From the NCBI RefSeq assembly GCF_009828745.1, contig NZ_WTSX01000004.1, positions 1-64,000 on the forward strand: DNA of 64,000 bases, in the 5' to 3' direction. Shown piece after piece: positions 50,477-59,619 of this stretch (position 1 is its first letter; every line of letters starts with the position of its first letter). Source of the stretch: Erysipelothrix anatis. Lineage in GTDB: Bacteria > Bacillota_I > Bacilli_A > Erysipelotrichales > Erysipelotrichaceae. The notes under the pieces are model-generated. The model was not told the origin of the DNA. It was given only the letters and a program-made list of their open reading frames with translations, and did not search any database. The translations under genes and the position numbers were made by a program.

Positions 50477-50521
50477 CACGACCACTGCGACATTTCGGAG
50501 CTGTTTTAATTTTCGAATCAA
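50462..50521 (-). CDS. 19-residue leader peptide of the acetyltransferase
   Basis: Frame TTG (50521) to TAA (50462) encodes MIRKLKQLRNVAVVVLSSK. It has a strong AGGTGAT ribosome binding site with the TTG a few bases downstream, and an in-frame stop just upstream limits the start. The last codons (CTC TCT TCT AAG) form the 5' arm of the masking hairpin, as in translational attenuators of cat and erm genes. Stalling there would free the acetyltransferase start. Confidence 0.65.
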   Translation of the reverse strand: MIRKLKQLRNVAVVVLSSK

Positions 50522-50544
50522 CTCATCACCTCATTTGTTTAATC

Positions 50545-50572
50545 ATTATGCCATAATTTTACGTCATGTCAA
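50545..50572 (-). promoter_or_regulatory. Promoter of the acetyltransferase leader
   Basis: TTGACA (50567-50572), 16 bases, CATAAT (50545-50550) on the - strand; predicted start near 50538. Confidence 0.6.
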
Positions 50573-50576
50573 ATAA

Positions 50577-50599
50577 AAAGACTTCCCAAAGGAAGTCTT
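50577..50599 (-). terminator. Terminator of rplM-rpsI
   Basis: AGACTTCC-TTTG-GGAAGTCT followed by TTTTATTTG on the - strand. Confidence 0.8.
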
Positions 50600-50622
50600 G
50601 ATAGTCTCTAAAGTTAATAGTA

Positions 50623-51024
50623 TTAACGTTTTGAGAATTGTGGTGCACGACGAGCGCCGCGAAGACCTGGTTTTTTACGTTCTTTAGCACGTGGGTCACG
50701 TGTAACGAATCCAGCTGCTTTGAGGGCAGGACGGTAATCTGCTGATGCTTCGATTAAAGCACGAGTAATTCCGTGACGGATTGCTCCGGCTTGACCTGTA
50801 AGTCCTCCACCTTTAACGTTAACATTAACGTCAAATTGGTCAACAGTTGATGTCACTTCAAAAGGTGAACGAACTGTCATTTGTAATAATTCTGAAGGCA
50901 AATGCGCTTCAATAGGTTTGTGGTTAATTGTAATAACACCAGTTCCTGGAGTCAAATAGACACGAGCAACGGATGTCTTACGACGACCTGTACCTAAGTA
51001 AGTTACTTTATTTTTTGTTGTCAT
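50623..51024 (-). CDS. rpsI: Ribosomal protein S9
   Basis: 133 residues. '[16 protein letters not shown]' near the start, '[20 protein letters not shown]' in the middle and the conserved C-terminal '[15 protein letters not shown]' reaching the P-site tail. It lies 9 bases after rplM and is cotranscribed with it. Confidence 0.97.
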   Translation of the reverse strand: MTTKNKVTYLGTGRRKTSVARVYLTPGTGVITINHKPIEAHLPSELLQMTVRSPFEVTSTVDQFDVNVNVKGGGLTGQAGAIRHGITRALIEASADYRPALKAAGFVTRDPRAKERKKPGLRGARRAPQFSKR

Positions 51025-51033
51025 ACTCTTCTC

Positions 51034-51471
51034 CTATCCCTTGATTACCATTTCCACTGGTTGTTGAGCTGCATGTGGATGGTTTTCACCTTTGTAAACA
51101 AATAAATGTTTACGTTGAACATCGCCCAAGCTTGTGTGTGGTAACATACCGTGAATAGCTCTTTCGACCCATTCTACTGTGTATGCTTCACGCATTACAC
51201 GTGTTGAACGTGTACGCATTCCACCAGGGTAGTGTGAGTGATTGTAGTAGAATTTTTTGAATTCTTGATCTCCGCTGACTTTAATTTTGTCTGCATTGAT
51301 AACGATTACGTAATCTCCACCGTCTACGTTAGGTGTGTAAGTTGGTTTGTGCTTTCCACGTAATACTGTTGCAACTTCACTTGCAAGACGTCCTAGAGTC
51401 TTGTCAGTTCCATCAACAACATACCATTGGCGCACAACATCTGCTGGTTTCGTCATAGTTGTTTGACGCAT
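51034..51471 (-). CDS. rplM: Ribosomal protein L13
   Basis: 145 residues from ATG 51471 (AGGAGG 9 bases upstream); a longer in-frame start at 51519 lies inside the leader. 'WYVVDGTDKTLGRLASEVATVLRGKHKPTYTPNVDGGDYVIVINADKI' is diagnostic. First gene of rplM-rpsI. A structured leader (51474-51528) follows its own promoter. Confidence 0.97.
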   Translation of the reverse strand: MRQTTMTKPADVVRQWYVVDGTDKTLGRLASEVATVLRGKHKPTYTPNVDGGDYVIVINADKIKVSGDQEFKKFYYNHSHYPGGMRTRSTRVMREAYTVEWVERAIHGMLPHTSLGDVQRKHLFVYKGENHPHAAQQPVEMVIKG

Positions 51472-51473
51472 AA

Positions 51474-51528
51474 AATTTCCTCCTAAACCAAAAGTAGTTT
51501 CCGGGGCTACTATTGGCATAAAGTGCCG
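51474..51528 (-). ncRNA. L13-type leader RNA of rplM
   Basis: On the - strand GGCA-CTTTA-TGCC and AGTAG-CCCCGGAA-ACTAC hairpins precede the ribosome binding site; the length and hairpin pair fit the L13 autoregulatory leader described in Firmicutes. Confidence 0.5.
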
Positions 51529-51534
51529 ATATAA

Positions 51535-51563
51535 ATTATATGTTCTTTGGCAATAAAAGTCAA
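51535..51563 (-). promoter_or_regulatory. Promoter of rplM-rpsI
   Basis: TTGACT (51558-51563), 17 bases, TATAAT (51535-51540) on the - strand; predicted start near 51528. Confidence 0.7.
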
Positions 51564-51571
51564 GAAACTAA

Positions 51572-52309
51572 TTAGGAATTGTACGTGACTTTTTCTAAAT
51601 AAAGACCACACCCGGGCACATTGTGTTTTGCAATATCTTTGTCCTTAGCATCTCGGTACATTTTGACCGTATCAGGACTTATTTTTTCAGATCCGACCAT
51701 GACCATCGATGCGACGATCATTCGTACCATATATCTTAAAAATCCAGTTCCAGTAATCCGAAATTCAAGAATATCGTCCGAAACTGTCATTTCAAAACTG
51801 TGAACTGTACGAACTTGATTGGGAAACAAATCAAGTGGTGAACTATTAAAACTTGTAAAATCATGTTCGCCCACAATATATTCCATAGCTTCTTCAATTT
51901 TTGAAAGATTAAGCGGATGATTGACCTGATATACATAGTTTCGTTCAAAGACATTGTACGGCCCGACATTAATTCGGTAAACATACGTCTTTGCAATTGC
52001 ATCGTGGCGAGCATGAAAAGTATCATCAACACGTTCCACTTTGAGAATATTAATTGCATCTGAGGTTTGCGTGTTGAGTGCCTTAATCCAATTTGCAATT
52101 GGCATGTTTATATCAGAATCAAAATGAAAGACTTGAGCCAATGCATGAACCTGTGTATCAGTTCGACCCGATCCATGAATTGGTACAGGTTTACGGTGGA
52201 GCCTTTTTAGTGCTCCTTCAATGTCGTCTTGAACACTGTCTTTCGATGGCTGTTTTTGCCAACCTGAGAAGGCGGATCCATCGTAAGCAACCGTCACTTT
52301 GTAGCGCAT
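51572..52309 (-). CDS. truA: tRNA pseudouridine synthase A
   Basis: 245 residues from ATG 52309, which overlaps the ecfT stop codon (TAATG). 'AYDGSAFSGWQKQ' (about 8-20) and the catalytic Asp in 'GSGRTDTQVHALAQV' (about 47-61) are diagnostic. Modifies positions 38-40 of tRNAs. It follows ecfT as in most Firmicutes and probably shares the ECF operon. Confidence 0.95.
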   Translation of the reverse strand: MRYKVTVAYDGSAFSGWQKQPSKDSVQDDIEGALKRLHRKPVPIHGSGRTDTQVHALAQVFHFDSDINMPIANWIKALNTQTSDAINILKVERVDDTFHARHDAIAKTYVYRINVGPYNVFERNYVYQVNHPLNLSKIEEAMEYIVGEHDFTSFNSSPLDLFPNQVRTVHSFEMTVSDDILEFRITGTGFLRYMVRMIVASMVMVGSEKISPDTVKMYRDAKDKDIAKHNVPGCGLYLEKVTYNS

Positions 52310-53106
52310 TAGATACGTCCAATCATGATTGTTGCTATGAGGATAGCAATTGACAGAACAATGAACATCCAATCACTTGGTTTTACTTCAAGTTGTTTGT
52401 AACGTGTTCGTGTTTTTCCTGGGTAATATCCACGGGCTTCCATCGCATCTGCTAAATCTTCCGCACGCATATAACTCATCATGAATAAAGGGCTGATCAT
52501 CGAAACGATTCCGGTTATTTTTTCTTTTAACGACCCTTCGTCTAAATCTACACCACGGCTTGCTTGCGCATTCATAATCCGTTGTGTATCTTCGATTAAA
52601 GTTGGTATATAGCGCAGCACAATTGATATCATCATTGCTATCTCGTGCGCGGGAACTTTAATGCGACGTAAAGGACTTAGTAAATCCTCTATTCCAAGTG
52701 TCAATTCTAGTGGTTGAGTTGTTGCTGTCAAAAGTGTTGTTACCATGATCATCTGAATTAAACGGCTAACAATGAACAATGTTGAAAAAATAGCACCACT
52801 GTAAATATTCCATCCAAAAATCGAAACAAGAACATAACCTTCTCGGATTGCGAACATATTTAGAATGAATAAGAAAATCAACATAAACATCATCGGTTTC
52901 ATCGATTTTAGAATAAATTTGAATGTGAGTTTCGACGCAAGAATAGCTGCACCTAAAATAACAAACATAAAGATACTTCCAGCAGCATTATTGACATTAA
53001 AGATAGCAATCATCAAGATAATCATTGCCACCATTTTAAAACGCGGATCCATTTTATGGATTTTTGAATCGAGCGGAACGTAACGTCCTAAAGCAATATT
53101 ATTCAT
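52309..53106 (-). CDS. ecfT: ECF transporter T component
   Basis: 265 residues from ATG 53106, with GGAGGG 6 bases upstream. It has about six membrane helices and the coupling-helix motif 'ARGY' towards the C-terminus ('AMEARGYYPG'). It couples the two ECF ATPases to various substrate-specific S components (vitamins, metals). Overlaps ecfA2 by 8 bases and truA at the stop codon. Confidence 0.93.
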   Translation of the reverse strand: MNNIALGRYVPLDSKIHKMDPRFKMVAMIILMIAIFNVNNAAGSIFMFVILGAAILASKLTFKFILKSMKPMMFMLIFLFILNMFAIREGYVLVSIFGWNIYSGAIFSTLFIVSRLIQMIMVTTLLTATTQPLELTLGIEDLLSPLRRIKVPAHEIAMMISIVLRYIPTLIEDTQRIMNAQASRGVDLDEGSLKEKITGIVSMISPLFMMSYMRAEDLADAMEARGYYPGKTRTRYKQLEVKPSDWMFIVLSIAILIATIMIGRI

Positions 53107-53950
53107 GACGTCCCTCCTTAACCATTTGTGCAATGTTATCAAGGTCAAGTTCTGTTCCTGTATCAATACCACGTTGTTTCAAAGATGCTTTCAGTTGTAA
53201 AACTTTCGGGACAACAAATTCTAAACTATCCAAACGACTGGTATCTTCAAAGAAATTCTGAGTTGTTCCACTAAAGAACACCTGACCATCTTTTAGCACA
53301 AGGACTTCGTCTGCGTAGTTTAGTACATGATCCATATCATGAGTTACCATGATAACTGTCTTATTATAGTCTTTATTGAGCGTCATGAACAATTGCATCA
53401 TATCACGACTTCCTTGCGGATCAAGACCAGCAGTAGGTTCGTCTAGCACGATAATTTCTGGGTCTGTTGCCAAAACTCCTGCAATAGCAACACGTCGTTT
53501 TTGACCGCCAGAAAGGTCAAAGGGAGATTGTTGCCATAACGCTTCATCAATTCCGACTAAACGGAGCGCTCGTTCTACATTTGTTTTAATTGTTTCGTCA
53601 CTGAACCCAAAGTTCTTAGGACCAAATGCAACATCTTGATAAATTGTTTCTTCGAATAATTGCATTTCTGGGAACTGGAAGACCAACCCGACTTTAGAAC
53701 GCAATGCTTTCAATTTAGAGGGCTTTTCATTCGCGACATGTGTATGGTCAAGAATCTGAACTTCGCCTGCTGTAGGGCGTAACAAACCGTTTAGGTGTTG
53801 GACAAGGGTTGATTTCCCACTACCAGTAGCACCAATAATTGCAGTGACTACACCTGCGTTAATTGTGGCATTGATATCACGCAATGCAACATATGCAAAA
53901 GGCGATTTCGGAGCATACTCAAAACCAACATTTTTAAATGTTATTGCCAT
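53099..53950 (-). CDS. ecfA2: ECF transporter ATPase (EcfA2)
   Basis: 283 residues. Walker A GATGSGKST, Q-loop region 'LVFQFPEMQLFEET', signature 'LSGGQKRRVAIA' and 'VLDEPTAGLDPQG' Walker B, followed by 'VTHDMDH'. Pairs with EcfA1 to energise EcfT. Start overlaps ecfA1 by 10 bases. Confidence 0.95.
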   Translation of the reverse strand: MAITFKNVGFEYAPKSPFAYVALRDINATINAGVVTAIIGATGSGKSTLVQHLNGLLRPTAGEVQILDHTHVANEKPSKLKALRSKVGLVFQFPEMQLFEETIYQDVAFGPKNFGFSDETIKTNVERALRLVGIDEALWQQSPFDLSGGQKRRVAIAGVLATDPEIIVLDEPTAGLDPQGSRDMMQLFMTLNKDYNKTVIMVTHDMDHVLNYADEVLVLKDGQVFFSGTTQNFFEDTSRLDSLEFVVPKVLQLKASLKQRGIDTGTELDLDNIAQMVKEGRHE

Positions 53951-54762
53951 AATTCCTCAATCATCCTTTCTACATCATACATCTCATCCAGTTCAATTCC
54001 CTGAGCCTTCAGTGCATTATGAAACTTAACACTAAACGGAATATCTAATTGTAACTTTACAAGCGTCTCGGCTTGGTTCAAGATACTCTCTGGTGTTCCT
54101 TGCATTGCAATTGACCCACCGCTCATAACAATGACATAATCAGACATCAACACTTCTTCAATATCATGCGTGATGGATAAGATTGTCATTTTATTTTTAT
54201 GGTGTAATTCATGCACCAAATCATTTACTTCTTTACGGCCTTTGGGGTCTAGCATACTCGTTGCCTCATCCAAAACCAAAAGTTCTGGACTCATCGCAAG
54301 AGCACCTGCAATTGCTACTCGTTGTTTTTGTCCACCTGACAGTTTAGTCGGTTCATGACCTAAATAATCGAGCATTCCGACGCGACCTGCAAATGTTTCG
54401 ATAATACCATCCATTAGCGCAGGTTCCACAGTACGATTTTCTAGCCCAAATGCGATATCATCACGGACCGTGGATCCGATAAATTGATTATCTGGGTTTT
54501 GAAATACAATTGCGATTTTTTCGCGTACGTCATAAACATTGTCATGTGTAAGGATCATGTCATCGATTTGAATCTTCCCTTCATCAGCTTCAAGTAAGCC
54601 GATGATGAGTTTCGCAACAGTAGATTTTCCACTTCCATTATGGCCAATAATTGTTACGTAATCTCCTTTGTTAACCTCAAAATCAATGCCATCGACAGCA
54701 TTGACTTTTTTGTTATAGGAGAATTTTAAATTACTTACTGTTAATTGTTTCAAATTACTCAC
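53941..54762 (-). CDS. ecfA1: ECF transporter ATPase (EcfA1)
   Basis: 273 residues. Walker A GHNGSGKST, 'IVFQNPDNQFIGSTV', signature 'LSGGQKQRVAIA', 'VLDEATSMLDPKG' and 'ITHDIEE'. The order ecfA1-ecfA2-ecfT-truA-rplM-rpsI is a conserved Firmicute cluster. Upstream pepT ends 6 bases away. Confidence 0.95.
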   Translation of the reverse strand: MSNLKQLTVSNLKFSYNKKVNAVDGIDFEVNKGDYVTIIGHNGSGKSTVAKLIIGLLEADEGKIQIDDMILTHDNVYDVREKIAIVFQNPDNQFIGSTVRDDIAFGLENRTVEPALMDGIIETFAGRVGMLDYLGHEPTKLSGGQKQRVAIAGALAMSPELLVLDEATSMLDPKGRKEVNDLVHELHHKNKMTILSITHDIEEVLMSDYVIVMSGGSIAMQGTPESILNQAETLVKLQLDIPFSVKFHNALKAQGIELDEMYDVERMIEELWQ

Positions 54763-54768
54763 TCCAAA

Positions 54769-55995
54769 CTATTGAATTGCATTTAATTTTGATATTGCAA
54801 TAATAACCTCTGTTGCTTTTTCCATCGTTTCAACAACGGCAAATTCATGTTTTCCGTGGAAATTCTCTCCACCTGTAAAGATATTTGGTGTCGGTAACCC
54901 CATGTAAGAAAGTCTTGAACCGTCAGTTCCGCCACGTACAGGTGCAATGATGGGTTCAATATCACATACAAGCATTGCTTCTTTTGCTAGTTCAACAATA
55001 CTCATATCTTTTTCAATGATATTACGCATATTATAGTATGTTTCTTCAGTTTCTACCATTACTGTACCCGCACCATATTTGGCATTAAGATTCGCTGCGA
55101 TGGTGTCCATAAGGTCCATACGTGCTTCAAATTTACTATCATCATGATCACGAATAATAAATATCATCTTCGCATCTTCAACAGTCGATTCCATATCTGA
55201 CATCATAAAGAAACCTTCATAATCTTCAGTATGCTCTGGACGTTCGAGTGGAGGGAGTTGATTAAAGAATTCCATTGCTACAACACCCGCATTAATCATG
55301 GTATCTTTGGCAGATCCAGGATGAACACTGACTCCCTTAATGGTTACAAGTGATTCCGCAGCATTAAAGGTTTCATATTCCATTTCACCCAATCCGCCAC
55401 CATCTACGGTATATGCAAAATCTGCGTCAAATCCTTCAACATCGAAAGAATCAGCACCAGTTCCAATTTCCTCATCGATCGTAAATGCGATTCGGACATC
55501 ACCGTGCTCTACTTCTGGATGTTGTACTAAGTATTCCATGGCCGTCATAATTTCTGCAATGCCTGCTTTATTGTCTGCACCAAGAAGTGTCGTCCCGTCA
55601 GTAACAACCAGTGTCTTTCCAACATGGTTTTTTAAATTCGGGAACACATCAACTTTCGTTACAATATTTAATGCTTCATTCAATATAATATCCCGACCAT
55701 CGTAATTTTCGATGATTCGTGGTTGTACACTTTCTGAGTTAAAATCAGCTGTATCCATATGAGAAATGAAACCTACAGTACGAACATCTCTATCCACATT
55801 TGAAGGCAACAATGCAGTCACAATAGCATTATCATCGATTTTAACTTTTTCTAAACCAATCGCAATACATTCTTGATAAAGCATTTTCGCCAAATCAAAT
55901 TGTATTTGAGTTGAAGGGGTTGTCATTGATCCACTATCTGATCGTGTGTTTATTTTAGTATAACGTACTAAGCGTTCAATTAAAGTATCTTTCAT
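54769..55995 (-). CDS. pepT: Peptidase T (tripeptidase)
   Basis: 408 residues, M20 family. Metal-binding 'ISHMDTADF' (about 80-88), 'GADNKAGIAEIM' (about 139-150), 'DEEIGTGADSFD' (about 173-184) and C-terminal 'GGENFHGKHEFAVVETM' give the PepT pattern. It removes the N-terminal residue from tripeptides in the cytoplasm. The gene ends 6 bases before ecfA1 and may share its transcript. Confidence 0.94.
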   Translation of the reverse strand: MKDTLIERLVRYTKINTRSDSGSMTTPSTQIQFDLAKMLYQECIAIGLEKVKIDDNAIVTALLPSNVDRDVRTVGFISHMDTADFNSESVQPRIIENYDGRDIILNEALNIVTKVDVFPNLKNHVGKTLVVTDGTTLLGADNKAGIAEIMTAMEYLVQHPEVEHGDVRIAFTIDEEIGTGADSFDVEGFDADFAYTVDGGGLGEMEYETFNAAESLVTIKGVSVHPGSAKDTMINAGVVAMEFFNQLPPLERPEHTEDYEGFFMMSDMESTVEDAKMIFIIRDHDDSKFEARMDLMDTIAANLNAKYGAGTVMVETEETYYNMRNIIEKDMSIVELAKEAMLVCDIEPIIAPVRGGTDGSRLSYMGLPTPNIFTGGENFHGKHEFAVVETMEKATEVIIAISKLNAIQ

Positions 55996-56072
55996 TGTCT
56001 CTACCTCGCTAGTCTGTTGTTATTTTACCATATTTGATAACGGAAATGTTACAGAGTGATAGGCTAACCTCA

Positions 56073-56099
56073 TAAAAAAATCCACTATTCAGTGGATTA
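56073..56099 (-). terminator. Terminator of the small membrane protein gene
   Basis: AATCCACT-GAAT-AGTGGATT followed by TTTTTATG on the - strand. Confidence 0.75.
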
Positions 56100-56109
56100 A
56101 TTGATAATG

Positions 56110-56292
56110 CTATTCTGTTGGTTCTTCTACAACTTCATTGGCAAGATCTAAGACTGCGTTTTCTGCCTCTTGACTGATTGCATCTAAAGCATCAATTGTC
56201 TTCTCGACATGCTTTTTATTATTTGCGTTTAGATAGTATGCTGCAGCACCAACTGCACTACCGATTATTACGAGTGGTAAGAATTTTTTCAT
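56110..56292 (-). CDS. Small membrane-anchored acidic protein
   Basis: 60 residues: N-terminal hydrophobic helix (4-21, 'FLPLVIIGSAVGAAAYYL'), then an acidic helical tail ('EKTIDALDAISQEAENAVLDLANEVVEEPTE'). No family is recognised. It lies alone between the pepT and HAD genes, with its own terminator, so it is likely real. A ribosome binding site (AAGGCAGGAGAT) precedes its ATG. Confidence 0.65.
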   Translation of the reverse strand: MKKFLPLVIIGSAVGAAAYYLNANNKKHVEKTIDALDAISQEAENAVLDLANEVVEEPTE

Positions 56293-56374
56293 TGAATCTC
56301 CTGCCTTTCTTCTACTATTAGTGTATCATACTCATACTTGTTTAGAAAGTGAAGATATCACGAACTCTTTGTAT

Positions 56375-57193
56375 CTAACTGTCTTCTGATATGACATATT
56401 TATAGATTGCATGTGCGAATCCCTGCTCCGTATTTTTTTCTGTTTGAAATTGAGCAGCATCACGAACCGCTTGGTGTGCATTTCCCATCGCAACGGAAAT
56501 GCCTGCAATTTTTAACATCGCGATATCATTTGAGTCATCACCTATTGCGAATACATCATCCATGCTCAGACCTAGGTGTTCGCATAGGATTTGGAGCGAG
56601 CGTCCTTTGTTTGCTCCTTCTTGTGTTATTTCATAATAACGATTAGCGGACATTGGATAAGATATGCATTTGAGCGGCTCTAATTCTGATAAGACCCGTT
56701 CCAATTTTCGGTGTGACAATGTAAATATTTGAATTTTTTCGACTTCGTAATTATTGTCCTTGATGAAGGATGATAAATCACGAACTGTTGGATGTGATTT
56801 GAAGTCGTTATGAAAAAGTATTCTACGCCCCATTTTTTGTAACCAAGATTGATCATAACATTCACCATTAATATGTAACGATGTCCACACACGATAAGGT
56901 TTTACAATTTCCACAATTCTGATTGCAAGTTCAGTGGACATTAAATCCGAATCAATATCTTCCATTGTACGCAAATTTGTAATCCGAGCACCGTTTGAAC
57001 TTATCGCATAATCGCAAATATTTAAATCACGAATCGGTTTCGGAATCCCATCCAAAGAGCGTCCAGTAGTGGGCACAAGAATGTAACCTCGCTTTGAAAG
57101 ATCAATCAGGGCATTCAATGTTGATTGATCTACTTTTCGATAGTTATTGATGGTTGTACCATCGATGTCAAACGCAATAATTTTTGGTTTCAT
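56375..57193 (-). CDS. Cof-type HAD hydrolase
   Basis: 272 residues. HAD motif I 'AFDIDGTTINNYRK' (about 7-20), motif II 'TGRS', motif III/IV 'FAIGDDSNDIAML' (about 214-226) with a Cof-type cap domain in between. A phosphatase of sugar phosphates or similar. It is the next gene downstream of the sugar kinase gene on the - strand, but a terminator at 57223-57250 separates them. Confidence 0.88.
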   Translation of the reverse strand: MKPKIIAFDIDGTTINNYRKVDQSTLNALIDLSKRGYILVPTTGRSLDGIPKPIRDLNICDYAISSNGARITNLRTMEDIDSDLMSTELAIRIVEIVKPYRVWTSLHINGECYDQSWLQKMGRRILFHNDFKSHPTVRDLSSFIKDNNYEVEKIQIFTLSHRKLERVLSELEPLKCISYPMSANRYYEITQEGANKGRSLQILCEHLGLSMDDVFAIGDDSNDIAMLKIAGISVAMGNAHQAVRDAAQFQTEKNTEQGFAHAIYKYVISEDS

Positions 57194-57222
57194 TGAGTAC
57201 CTCGTATACTACTAACTATATA

Positions 57223-57250
57223 AAAAAACTTGCCTTATGACAAGTTTTTA
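57223..57250 (-). terminator. Terminator of the sugar kinase gene
   Basis: ACTTG-N8-CAAGT followed by T7 on the - strand. Confidence 0.7.
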
Positions 57251-58114
57251 CTGGAATAATAAATACGCTGCATATTCCACTGGATGATCACTGGTAACAA
57301 CTTCAAAATCAGAGGATAAGTTCTTCACAACTGCATTGTAGACGTGTTTATTGTTTAATAAAACGCCGCCGCCGAATGCAATTTTTGTTTTACCATTTAA
57401 TTCGAAGTTATTTGCGAGATCGGCAAGTTCTTGGCCTGCACGTTCGTAAACATTATCCGCATGAACACTTTGAACATTTCCTGCAATCTTACTGAATTGA
57501 GCAACCCATGTTCTATAATCACTTTGATGATTGTTTGCGATGCTGATGAGGTCATACGCTTCCGTCAATTCAAAATGATGCATAATTGCTGTATATAAAT
57601 CCGTTCGTGGTAAACGTCCATCAGCTTCTTTTGTAAATACTTCAAGGATGCGCTTACCAATCCAGAAAGCACTTCCTTCATCAGCCAATAGATATCCGAA
57701 CCCTCCGCGACGGTCATAGTTACAATCCTGTTTGCGGAATGCAATTGAACCGGTTCCCGAAATCAGATATACACCATCATTCATGGATAGTGCAGATGCC
57801 ATCGCAAATTTTGCATCGTTCATGATAACTGCTTTAGGGAATACACCCCATATTGCATCTTCAATTCCTTTACGTACTTGCTGATCCTCTCCATAACCAG
57901 CAGTACCAATGGCTACACCCATCGATTCAAAATCATAACCACGTTGCTCAAACTCGAGACGAACTTCTCCAAGTACCTTTTTAATACCATCAAAGCCCAC
58001 ACGCATAAAGTGGATACTATCGCGATCGATTCGGTCAATGTTTACACCTTTATCATCAAAGATGAGGAAACGCGTATGCGTTCCCCCTGCATCAATACCG
58101 AGGTATTGTTTCAT
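57248..58114 (-). CDS. BadF/BadG-type N-acetylglucosamine kinase
   Basis: 288 residues from ATG 58114, which overlaps the mupG stop (ATGA); an in-frame start at 58138 is less likely. ATP-binding 'YLGIDAGGTHTRFLIFD' (about 4-20), 'GVYLISGTGSIAFR' and 'RRGGFGYLLADEGSAFWIG' match BadF/BadG and eukaryotic-type GlcNAc kinases. Being coupled to mupG, it probably phosphorylates the GlcNAc released there. The precise sugar is inference. Confidence 0.85.
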   Translation of the reverse strand: MKQYLGIDAGGTHTRFLIFDDKGVNIDRIDRDSIHFMRVGFDGIKKVLGEVRLEFEQRGYDFESMGVAIGTAGYGEDQQVRKGIEDAIWGVFPKAVIMNDAKFAMASALSMNDGVYLISGTGSIAFRKQDCNYDRRGGFGYLLADEGSAFWIGKRILEVFTKEADGRLPRTDLYTAIMHHFELTEAYDLISIANNHQSDYRTWVAQFSKIAGNVQSVHADNVYERAGQELADLANNFELNGKTKIAFGGGVLLNNKHVYNAVVKNLSSDFEVVTSDHPVEYAAYLLFQ

Positions 58115-59199
58115 AGTGTAAACTCGAATTTTTGCCATGGTTTAATCTTGTCGAGTAAGAATACTTCTTCTTCAACAACATGACCGACAACATTTGAACG
58201 ACCTGTATTAACCATATCACGTTTCGCAATATTCAATTCACCTGCATAGTGTCCAAAATTATCACTCTCGATTACGATGTCTCCACGTTTAATCATCTCA
58301 GGAGCATTGAAGACTGGGAAGCCTTGCCCTTTGTATTTAACACGTGACATTGTTGAACGGAGTAGATAGTCATTGACATCCCCACGGTTGAAATGTGGTT
58401 CTTCAAGGACGATTTTTTTCATGAGCTCAGGAATATCATCAACAAGTTTAACTTGTAAGTTTAATTTTGTAAGGTTTACTTTTTTTACTTCCGCCATTTC
58501 AGCATCTGAAGGAACAAAGTTCGAAATAATAATGTCATCTAAAACATTACGTGCAACATAGTCTTTCATTTGGACGTGAAGTGGTAAATTACGATGTGAC
58601 TCGAGTGTCACCAAACCGTAATCTACAGGCCATGGTCCGTAAGCTTCAGGACTTTGACTTGCAACGAATGCAGCCGTACGTAAGCCATATTTTGTAAAAC
58701 GTTTTGTTGTGTTTACAAATTGTTCCTCATTCAATCCTGAGTATGGGTGTGGATAGAAGTTATGGCATGCAATCAAGTTATATTGATTTGGTTGATAATC
58801 CATAATTGTATCGATGTAATGCGTATCGTTACTCATATTGATTTCAATTTTGAGATCGAACTCATTGAATGTCATCATTGATTCTTGATGGCCACCAAAT
58901 CCTGCATCAAGACGAACGCCATCAGCACCAATTTCATGGAAGAATGTTAAATCATCATAGCTAATTCCTAAGTCAGCGAAAACTTTAGGACTAACGTCAA
59001 CAATGATTTCAAAACCATGATCACGTGCAAAATTATTGATTTCAATAAATTCTGCTTTGATTTCTTCTTGTGGCTTTTCGACAGAAAGTAAGCATGAAAA
59101 GATACGTGAGAACCCTGCATCTGCTGCTTTAACAATATAGTCTTTCATTTCTTCAACTGTTGATTTATCTGGATAAATCGATATTCCTAATTTTCTCAT
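58111..59199 (-). CDS. mupG: 6-phospho-N-acetylmuramidase family protein (MupG, DUF871)
   Basis: 362 residues, a TIM barrel with a C-terminal beta domain as in DUF871. Characteristic stretches: 'LGISIYPDKSTVEEMKDYI' (N-terminus), 'GADGVRLDAGFGG' and 'NFYPHPYSGL'. MupG in Staphylococcus aureus cleaves MurNAc-6-phosphate-GlcNAc taken up by a PTS. Here the gene lies between a membrane protein and a sugar kinase, downstream of a lactose-type PTS IIC, so it would recycle wall sugars. The family contains other phospho-sugar hydrolases, so the exact bond is not certain. Confidence 0.82.
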   Translation of the reverse strand: MRKLGISIYPDKSTVEEMKDYIVKAADAGFSRIFSCLLSVEKPQEEIKAEFIEINNFARDHGFEIIVDVSPKVFADLGISYDDLTFFHEIGADGVRLDAGFGGHQESMMTFNEFDLKIEINMSNDTHYIDTIMDYQPNQYNLIACHNFYPHPYSGLNEEQFVNTTKRFTKYGLRTAAFVASQSPEAYGPWPVDYGLVTLESHRNLPLHVQMKDYVARNVLDDIIISNFVPSDAEMAEVKKVNLTKLNLQVKLVDDIPELMKKIVLEEPHFNRGDVNDYLLRSTMSRVKYKGQGFPVFNAPEMIKRGDIVIESDNFGHYAGELNIAKRDMVNTGRSNVVGHVVEEEVFLLDKIKPWQKFEFTL

Positions 59200-59290
59200 A
59201 TAAACTCCTTTTATTTGTACCTACAACCTTAGTTTAACCAAACATTATAATGTTGTCAAATCTACAGACTTGCTACATTCCTGCGGTTGA

Positions 59291-59605
59291 CTAGATTGGG
59301 TAAATATTGAATATCCAATAGTAGGATATAAACATTGATAGTATTGCAATAAGTCCAAAAACAATCCAAAATCCTTTTTGCATTCCTTTGTTGGAATCAA
59401 CAAAATACAAGCAGTATGCGATCACACCACCTGAAGTAACTCCAATTACGATAACGCGAAGAAAGTTTAGTTGCAATCCGAATGCATCGAGCAACAAGGG
59501 AAACCCTAATGTTGATGCTAAGATTCCAAACATCACTATAAATGAACTTTTGAATGAAAAACGTGTTATGGAACTTGTCTTCTTTTCTGCTTTTCTTCTT
59601 GCCAT
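59291..59605 (-). CDS. Small membrane protein of the PTS/MupG unit
   Basis: 104 residues, basic N-terminus then three membrane helices (about 20-40, 47-67, 75-95). Not recognised. It lies between the PTS IIC and mupG genes on the same strand with its own ribosome binding site, just after a hairpin, so it could be part of the transport unit. Confidence 0.6.
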   Translation of the reverse strand: MARRKAEKKTSSITRFSFKSSFIVMFGILASTLGFPLLLDAFGLQLNFLRVIVIGVTSGGVIAYCLYFVDSNKGMQKGFWIVFGLIAILSMFISYYWIFNIYPI

Positions 59606-59619
59606 ATTGACTCCTTCTA

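Noticed and set aside
51472-51519. A longer L13 start at 51519.
   Set aside because: The extra codons are in the structured leader, and AGGAGG fits only the start at 51471.
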